Positions 5,578 to 10,432 of a stretch of 10,432 nucleotides of DNA are shown here, piece by piece. Where the stretch lies: NCBI GenBank assembly GCA_030679615.1, contig JAUXSJ010000085.1:1-10432 (forward strand), given 5' to 3'. The position numbers were made by a program, and so were the translations under genes. The notes beneath the pieces were generated by a model. It saw only the letters and a list, made by a program, of their open reading frames with translations. It did no database searches and was not told where the DNA came from. Each line of letters opens with the position of its first letter. Position 1 is the stretch's first letter. Origin of the DNA: Parachlamydiaceae bacterium (lineage in GTDB: Bacteria > Chlamydiota > Chlamydiia > Chlamydiales > Parachlamydiaceae).

Positions 5578-5626
5578 AAAATTAACGATGGAAACGATGT
5601 AACGATATAACGATAAGATTTTTTGG
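5578..5626. repeat. Left arm of unit 2
   Basis: It repeats the unit 1 left arm with few changes (for example GATGTAACG for GATATAACG, and GATAAGATTTTTTGGA at the end). It pairs with 5704-5763 almost perfectly apart from one extra 8-bp unit in the right arm. The predicted RNA would be a stem of about 50 bp closing a loop of about 77 nt. Confidence 0.8.
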
Positions 5627-5631
5627 AATGA

Positions 5632-5700
5632 AAAAGATTACAAAACAATCAGGAATTTATTTTGGAAATGGAAACTTTTGAGGAATCGTTATTGTTTTAA
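5632..5700 (+). pseudogene. 3' remnant of a GxxExxY gene
   Basis: The remnant encodes KRLQNNQEFILEMETFEES, then LLF and a TAA stop. This matches the last 22 codons of the intact gene with one replacement (F141 to L) and TGA changed to TAA. A TGA stands directly in frame upstream (5629-5631), so nothing longer can be made. The weak similarity continues back to about 5623, where the left arm takes over, and this marks the deletion junction. Confidence 0.85.
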
Positions 5701-5703
5701 ATT

Positions 5704-5763
5704 TCCAAAAAAATCTTATCGTTATATCGTTATATCGTTATATCGTTTCCATCGTTAATTTTT
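5704..5763. repeat. Right arm of unit 2, with one extra 8-bp unit
   Basis: It is the same as 5428-5479 but with three GTTATATC units in place of two and GTTTCCATCG in place of ATTTTCATCG. It matches the reverse complement of the left arms better than the unit 1 right arm does. Confidence 0.8.
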
Positions 5764-5820
5764 CGTTCAACTATATCCTGCCCTGCATATGTAAAAAATA
5801 CTCGCCAGCCAATGGATATT

Positions 5821-5849
5821 TTGCGTTTAATTTTTTAATCGCATATTGT
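5821..5849 (+). promoter_or_regulatory. Candidate promoter for the zwf-opcA-pgl operon
   Basis: TTGCGT (5821-5826) and TATTGT (5844-5849) are 17 nt apart, matching 3 and 4 of 6 consensus positions. The implied start of transcription near 5856 leaves a short leader before the Shine-Dalgarno at 5875. It lies just outside the right end of unit 2. Evidence is positional only. Confidence 0.35.
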
Positions 5850-5874
5850 AAGCGTATTAAATACCAATCATGTT

Positions 5875-5879
5875 AGAGG
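5875..5879 (+). promoter_or_regulatory. Shine-Dalgarno site choosing the second ATG of zwf
   Basis: AGAGG (5875-5879) ends 5 nt before the ATG at 5885. The earlier in-frame ATG at 5870 has no purine-rich site upstream, and this site would lie inside its coding sequence. Confidence 0.6.
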
Positions 5880-5884
5880 TTGAA

Positions 5885-7438
5885 ATGACCCCAGAATCGC
5901 AGCCCTTTATGAATCCTCTTATCGATTCCAATCGTTCACAAAAAATTGCAGAATCCTGCATCTTAGTCATTTTCGGTGCCACCGGAGATCTCACTGCAAG
6001 AAAATTAATTCCAGCCCTCTACAATTTAGCACGCGAAGGACAACTTCCTAGTCATTTCGCATGTGTAGGTTTTGCCCGACGCCCCAAAACGGACGACGAT
6101 TTTCGTCAAGAAATGCTTGAAGCCGTCAATGAATTTTCTCGTTCAAAACCAGTAGACATAAACCTATGGGAAAACTTTAAAAATCAACTTTTCTACTTAC
6201 AATCAGAATTCCATGATGACGATGGTTATGAAAAACTCAATAAACTCCTCCTTAAGCTCGATAATCAACTAGGAACAAAAGGTAACAGAGTTTTTTATCT
6301 TTCTATTCAACCTAGTTTTTTTCCTATGGTTGTAGAAAAACTTAATCATCATCAATTAATTTATCCTGTCGATACGGTAAAAAATAAATGGAGCCGTGTC
6401 ATTATTGAAAAACCCTTTGGAGAAGACACTTCTTCAGCAACTCAATTACAAAATGATTTAATTTGTCATCTTGATGAATCTCAAATCTATCGTATCGATC
6501 ACTATCTTGGAAAAGAAACCGTTCAAAACCTCCTCGTCTTTCGTTTCGGCAATTCCATTTTTGAATCACTTTGGAATAATCATCATATTGATAATGTTCA
6601 AATCACTGTGGCAGAAGAAATCGGTATTGGAAGACGTGGTCGTTTTTTTGAAGAAGCCGGAATTCTGCGCGATATTGTCCAAAATCATGCCATGCAGCTT
6701 TTATCCCTTGTTGCGATGGAACCCCCAACCAATTTACACGCTACAGCTATTCGTGATGAGAAAGTGAAGGTTTTAGAATCAATAAGACATATCCCAAAAG
6801 ATCAAGTGGATCGATATGTTGTAAGAGGACAATATGGAAAAGGTTATATTGACGGAGAATCTGTTAAGAGCTATCGTGAAGAAGAAAATGTTGATCCCCA
6901 ATCTGTTGTAGAGACTTATGTCGCTCTCGAGCTTTACATTGATAATTGGAGATGGGCAGGTGTGCCTTTTTATATTCGTGCTGGAAAAAGATTACCCAAA
7001 AGATCAACTGAAATCGCTATTACCTTTAAAAAGGCTCCTGGATACTTATTTAAAAGTACATCTTCTTTTATTGACCCAAATGTTTTAGTGATTCGCATTC
7101 AACCAAACGAAGGAAGTTCGCTAAAAATTAATTGTAAAGTTCCTGGTATGAGTAATGTGATTCAACCGGTTAAAATGGATTTTCGTTATGGTTCTTATTT
7201 TGGAGCAGTTCCGCCTGAAGCCTATGAACGCTTGATTTGTGATTGCATGACAGGAGATAACACATTATTTGCAAGGGATGATGAAGTGCTTACATCCTGG
7301 AAACTTCTGACTCCTGTTCTCAAACATTGGCAAGAAAATCCACCGAAAGAATTTCCAAATTACATTTCTGGAAGTTGGGGGCCTGAAGCTGCAGATAAGC
7401 TCCTGGAAGATCAAGGAAGAAGCTGGCGTTTAATTTAA
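5885..7438 (+). CDS. zwf: Glucose-6-phosphate 1-dehydrogenase
   Basis: This cytosolic enzyme oxidises glucose 6-phosphate to 6-phosphogluconolactone with NADP+ as acceptor, the first step of the oxidative pentose phosphate pathway. From the chosen start it has 517 residues, normal for the family. The N-terminal Rossmann motif GATGDLTARKL (31-41) binds the cofactor. EKPFG (175-179) and the signature RIDHYLGKE (203-211) form the substrate site, and the catalytic histidine is H268 in QNHAMQLL. The C-terminal half retains the family segments RAGKRLPKR (365-373) and FRYGSYFG. An ATG 15 nt upstream is possible but lacks a ribosome site. It is the first gene of a zwf-opcA-pgl operon, 13 nt before opcA, and is preceded by repeat unit 2. 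No gnd gene is in view. Confidence 0.97.
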   Translation: MTPESQPFMNPLIDSNRSQKIAESCILVIFGATGDLTARKLIPALYNLAREGQLPSHFACVGFARRPKTDDDFRQEMLEAVNEFSRSKPVDINLWENFKNQLFYLQSEFHDDDGYEKLNKLLLKLDNQLGTKGNRVFYLSIQPSFFPMVVEKLNHHQLIYPVDTVKNKWSRVIIEKPFGEDTSSATQLQNDLICHLDESQIYRIDHYLGKETVQNLLVFRFGNSIFESLWNNHHIDNVQITVAEEIGIGRRGRFFEEAGILRDIVQNHAMQLLSLVAMEPPTNLHATAIRDEKVKVLESIRHIPKDQVDRYVVRGQYGKGYIDGESVKSYREEENVDPQSVVETYVALELYIDNWRWAGVPFYIRAGKRLPKRSTEIAITFKKAPGYLFKSTSSFIDPNVLVIRIQPNEGSSLKINCKVPGMSNVIQPVKMDFRYGSYFGAVPPEAYERLICDCMTGDNTLFARDDEVLTSWKLLTPVLKHWQENPPKEFPNYISGSWGPEAADKLLEDQGRSWRLI

Positions 7439-7451
7439 AAAAAGGACAATC

Positions 7452-8546
7452 ATGGCATCTCCCATTCAAAAAAACTCTGGTTCCGATGCGACATCAATTA
7501 AAAATCAATTACAACTTCTTGACAAACTAGATTCAAGTAATAAGTTTATGAAAGCTTGTTTATTTAATTTAATTATTTACATGAATGACGCTCAACGAAC
7601 AGATTATTTTAAAGAAATAACAGCTCACCTCATCAAACAATTTCCTTGTAGAATTTTTTTTATTGAAAAAGTAGAAAATCCAACGAAAGATGAACTTGAA
7701 TTAAAAATCACTACAGATGTAAATGAAAACAATCGAGGGTTAAACTGCGACCACATTTATATCAGAGCCTCAGAAAAAAACCTTTATCGAGTACCCACTT
7801 TAATTCTTCCTTTATTTGTTCCTGATTTAGAAATTTATACAATTTGGGGTGAAGATCCCACTTTAGAAAACCCCATTCTTCCTTATTTTGAAAAATTAGC
7901 AAAAAAACTGGTATTCGATGCTAAGGGAGTGGAGGACTTACAAGAATTCACACGTAATATTTTAAAAAGAATTGAATCCTCTTCTTCTGAAATTGTAGAT
8001 ATGACCTGGGCTCGCATAAATGGATGGCGAGAAGTCTTGTCTCAAACCTATGACAGCCCTGAAAGACTCGAACAGCTAGAAACAGCTCATTCCATTAAAA
8101 TCACTTATCATCAACCGCATGATTGTCAAGCTCTTCACTCTTCGACTAAAGCAATTTACTTACAAGGTTGGATCGCTTCTTCTCTAGGATGGAAATTTGA
8201 AAGCAAGCAACAAAAAGAGGGGCATTTAATTCTAAAATACAGTAGCTCAAAAGGAAATCATTCGATAGAATTGATCCCAGGAAATAATCCATTCTTTTTA
8301 GCTGAAGAAATCCTCGAAATTGAAGTGACTGGTCCCAATGACTATCAATGCACTTTCAAACGACAAAATAAACAAAAAGTCGAAGTACATGCCTTTAATC
8401 AGTATCAGTGTGAACTTCCTTTTATTTTACTTATGCCAACATTAGAAACAGGAAAAAATTTAATTCAACAAATGATTTATTTAAAAGTCAGCCATCACTA
8501 CCACTCACTCATTCGACTATTAAGTTCGATCAATTGGAGTAAATAA
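7452..8546 (+). CDS. opcA: OpcA-family glucose-6-phosphate dehydrogenase assembly/activator protein
   Basis: OpcA is known from cyanobacteria and actinobacteria as a partner that promotes assembly and activity of G6PD, the product of the gene just upstream. The protein has 364 residues, in the usual range. Family features: FPCRIFFIE (64-72), the LILPLFVPDLEIYTIWG stretch (117-133) corresponding to the family's PLL.PDLPV..WW motif, VDMTWARINGWREVLSQTYD (182-201) corresponding to DLTWARLTPWRELLAQ.FD, and YLQGWIASSLGW (236-247). The C-terminal half (250-364) is less conserved to my eye. AAAGGA (7441-7446) stands 5 nt before the ATG, and its stop overlaps the pgl start. The protein is cytosolic. 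Assignment is strong from motifs plus context; direct interaction with this G6PD is inferred. Confidence 0.88.
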   Translation: MASPIQKNSGSDATSIKNQLQLLDKLDSSNKFMKACLFNLIIYMNDAQRTDYFKEITAHLIKQFPCRIFFIEKVENPTKDELELKITTDVNENNRGLNCDHIYIRASEKNLYRVPTLILPLFVPDLEIYTIWGEDPTLENPILPYFEKLAKKLVFDAKGVEDLQEFTRNILKRIESSSSEIVDMTWARINGWREVLSQTYDSPERLEQLETAHSIKITYHQPHDCQALHSSTKAIYLQGWIASSLGWKFESKQQKEGHLILKYSSSKGNHSIELIPGNNPFFLAEEILEIEVTGPNDYQCTFKRQNKQKVEVHAFNQYQCELPFILLMPTLETGKNLIQQMIYLKVSHHYHSLIRLLSSINWSK

Positions 8547-9337
8547 TGAAAAACATTCACAACCACCAACAGATTTTTTCAATTGACGATCGACGAGAAC
8601 TTATTATTCCTGGCAATCTTAATGAAACCATTCAATTTTGTGTTAATCAATTTTTAGAGATTGGAAATCAGGCCATTCGAGAAAAAGATTTTTTTACAGT
8701 AGCTTTATCCGGAGGAAGTACTCCTTCCGCTATTTTCAAAGAATTGGCAAAAGAAGGAAATCGAGAAAAAATTGACTGGAATAAAGTTTTATGTTTTTGG
8801 AGTGATGAACGCAGTGTTCCACCTAATAATCCTGAAAATAATTGCTATAGCGCGATGCAATCGGGATTAAATCAAGTGCCTTTGTTACCGGAACACATTT
8901 ATCGGATGCAAGCTGAAAAAAATATTCAACAAAATAGTCTCTTCTATGAAAAGCTCATCCATGAAAAAGTTCCAAATAACCGTTTTGACTTGATTATGCT
9001 AGGTATGGGTGAAGATGGCCATACAGCCTCATTATTTCCTCACACAGATGCTCTTCAAGTAAGCGATCGATTAGTCATCGAAAACGAAGTCCCTCAAAAA
9101 AATACATGGCGTATGACTTTCACCTATCCATGTATTAACCAAGCTCATCACATTTGCATTTACGTATTAGGAAAAAATAAAGCAAAAATGGTTCGTGAAG
9201 TATTAATCGACAGTGAAAATAATTTTGAAAATCTCCCCATTCAAAAAATAGGAACTGAGGAAAACAAAGCTTTATGGATTCTTGATCAAGAAGCAAGTTC
9301 TTTATTAAATGAGCATCCTCAAAAGATTAATGATTAA
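8546..9337 (+). CDS. pgl: 6-phosphogluconolactonase (DevB/Pgl type)
   Basis: This enzyme hydrolyses 6-phosphogluconolactone, the product of G6PD, to 6-phosphogluconate. It has 263 residues. The conserved blocks of the SugarP-isomerase-like fold are present: VALSGGSTPSAIFKEL (52-67) for phosphate binding, FWSDERSVPPNNPENNCYSA (84-103), and LGMGEDGHTASLFP (152-165), which holds the catalytic-site residues. The start ATG overlaps the opcA stop by one base (TAATG at 8544-8548), and GGAG (8536-8539) is 6 nt upstream, so translation is probably coupled. It completes the zwf-opcA-pgl operon. The gene is also called devB in chlamydial annotation. No terminator is visible in the 54 nt before tsaD. Confidence 0.95.
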   Translation: MKNIHNHQQIFSIDDRRELIIPGNLNETIQFCVNQFLEIGNQAIREKDFFTVALSGGSTPSAIFKELAKEGNREKIDWNKVLCFWSDERSVPPNNPENNCYSAMQSGLNQVPLLPEHIYRMQAEKNIQQNSLFYEKLIHEKVPNNRFDLIMLGMGEDGHTASLFPHTDALQVSDRLVIENEVPQKNTWRMTFTYPCINQAHHICIYVLGKNKAKMVREVLIDSENNFENLPIQKIGTEENKALWILDQEASSLLNEHPQKIND

Positions 9338-9391
9338 AAAAAATATGCCCATTCATTTTTATCCACAAAAATTCACTTCATCTTGGTTATT

Positions 9392-10417
9392 ATGTTAGTT
9401 TTAGGTATTGAAAGCACTTGTGACGAAACCGCTTGCTCGATTGTAAAAAATGGAAAAGAAATTTTATCCAATGTTGTAGCCTCTCAAATTGATTTACATC
9501 AACAATACGGAGGCGTGGTGCCAGAGCTTGCCTGTCGCAGACACATCGATTTAATCATGCCTGTTATTGATCAAGCATTGAAGGAAGCAAATGTAACATT
9601 AAATGAAATCGATCTTTTTGCTGTGGCCTATGGTCCAGGACTCATTGGAGCTATTCTTATTGGGCTTAACACAGCAAAAGGATTAGCGCTAGCATTAAAC
9701 AAACCTTTTATAGGTGTCAACCACGTCGAAGCTCATCTTTATGCAGCTCTCATGTCACAACCTCATCCAACTACTTTTCCAGCTTTAGGAGTCGTGTTAT
9801 CTGGTGGTCATACAACTTTAGTTTTGATTAAAGGTTTAGGGGAATATCTACTCATTGGTCAAACGGTCGACGACGCATTGGGAGAAGCTTTTGATAAGGT
9901 GGCTAAAATGATGAGTCTTCCTTATCCGGGAGGACCAAAAATCGAAGAATTAGCTCATAGCGGTGATCCCTCTAAATTTTCATTTAAGGCAGGTCACGTT
10001 AAAACTAATCCTTTTGATTTTTCATTTAGTGGACTTAAAACGGCTGTTTTATATGCCATTAAAAAAGAACAAGAAAAAAATCCTGAGCTCTCAGAACAAA
10101 ACAAGTATGACTTAGCCGCATCTTTTCAAAAGGCAGCTTTTGATGATATTATTAAAAAGACAAAGTTAGCTGTTGAAAAATACCCTGTTAGTTCGATTGT
10201 TTTTGGAGGAGGAGTGACAAATAATCAAACTTTAAAACAACTTTTTCACCAACATCCAGATTTTTCAAAATTTCATTTAATTTGGCCATCTATGGGGTTA
10301 AGTCTAGACAACGCCGCCATGATCGCTGGTTTAGGTTATGATCTTTTTCAAAGAAAAGGATCGGGGGATTCCATTGATTTAGAGCCATTGACGCGTATTC
10401 CTTTCAGTGTCGTATAA
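9392..10417 (+). CDS. tsaD: tRNA N6-adenosine threonylcarbamoyltransferase TsaD
   Basis: TsaD (formerly Gcp/YgjD) transfers the threonylcarbamoyl group from its AMP ester to A37 of ANN-decoding tRNAs, working with TsaB and TsaE; neither partner gene is in this window. From ATG 9392 the protein is 341 residues and begins MLVLGIESTCDETA, the canonical N-terminus. The frame is open to a TTG at 9383, but that would add three residues the family lacks. Metal ligands are H111 and H115 in NHVEAHLYA, followed by LSGGHTTLV (136-144), the YPGGP stretch (178-182), SFSGLKTAV, VFGGGVTNN (270-278) and the final SLDNAAMIA (304-312) with metal-binding D306. It is complete and uses a poor ribosome site. It may be co-transcribed with pgl, though the functions are unrelated. 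Confidence 0.97.
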   Translation: MLVLGIESTCDETACSIVKNGKEILSNVVASQIDLHQQYGGVVPELACRRHIDLIMPVIDQALKEANVTLNEIDLFAVAYGPGLIGAILIGLNTAKGLALALNKPFIGVNHVEAHLYAALMSQPHPTTFPALGVVLSGGHTTLVLIKGLGEYLLIGQTVDDALGEAFDKVAKMMSLPYPGGPKIEELAHSGDPSKFSFKAGHVKTNPFDFSFSGLKTAVLYAIKKEQEKNPELSEQNKYDLAASFQKAAFDDIIKKTKLAVEKYPVSSIVFGGGVTNNQTLKQLFHQHPDFSKFHLIWPSMGLSLDNAAMIAGLGYDLFQRKGSGDSIDLEPLTRIPFSVV

Positions 10418-10432
10418 AAATTACAGGATGTA

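Larger units (their letters stand above)
5541..5820 (+). mobile_element. Unit 2: internally deleted (MITE-like) copy of unit 1
   Basis: It starts AAAGATAAAG exactly where unit 1 ends. It carries the left arm (5578-5626), then joins within a few bases to the last 22 codons of the GxxExxY gene, the right arm (5704-5763) and the same trailing segment (GTTCAACTATATCCTGCCCT onward, ending AATGGATAT at 5811-5819). Aligned to unit 1 the offset is 761 on the left and 276 on the right, so about 485 bp are missing in the middle. It fills the gap between the GxxExxY gene and zwf; there is no complete gene in 5425-5884. Confidence 0.7.

Noticed and set aside
5339..5602. 87-codon frame starting in the 3' end of the GxxExxY gene
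   Set aside because: It is out of frame with the real gene and runs through the right arm and spacer; composition and content are repeat-derived.
6471..6767. 98-codon plus-strand frame inside zwf
   Set aside because: It is a shadow frame of the G6PD gene with no recognisable protein features.

Overview
The window is AT-rich with short intergenic gaps. Its genes suggest an environmental, amoeba-associated chlamydia-like bacterium (Parachlamydiaceae or a relative). This assignment is an inference from gene content: a zwf-opcA-pgl cluster, a large coiled-coil protein with a eukaryote-style polyproline tract, and scattered repeat-borne small ORFs. No rRNA or other taxonomic marker is present to confirm it.

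Layout. Positions 1-876 hold a single-copy IS200/IS605-type tyrosine (Y1) transposase (227-679). It is flanked by clusters of small palindromes that are inverted relative to each other, an arrangement like REP-associated tyrosine transposases (RAYTs). Next come a PduO-type cobalamin adenosyltransferase (877-1458) with a hairpin terminator, then an unrecognised 635-residue protein (1660-3567) with coiled coils and eight consecutive prolines, closed by a strong terminator. A small NTF2/SnoaL-like protein (3622-4047, minus strand) converges on it. A DedA-family membrane protein (4168-4782) diverges from the NTF2-like gene.

Positions 4788-5820 are the most unusual part. A GxxExxY-family protein (PD-(D/E)XK-nuclease-like, 4993-5424) lies between long inverted repeat arms built on an 8-bp ATAACGAT unit. 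Directly after it is a second, shortened unit. That unit has the same left end, only the last 22 codons of the GxxExxY gene, and the same right end, with about 485 bp missing from the middle. It looks like an internal-deletion (MITE-like) derivative of the first.

Positions 5885-9337 carry the oxidative pentose phosphate genes zwf, opcA and pgl, with a 13-nt gap and then a 1-nt stop/start overlap. This is an operon for making NADPH and 6-phosphogluconate: G6PD, its OpcA-type assembly/activation partner, and the lactonase. The window ends with tsaD (9392-10417), which makes the t6A modification of tRNAs. It follows pgl after 54 nt with no visible terminator.

Several obvious ORF starts were revised. 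TTG-initiated extensions were trimmed for the NTF2-like gene and tsaD, and zwf was moved to the second ATG because of Shine-Dalgarno placement.
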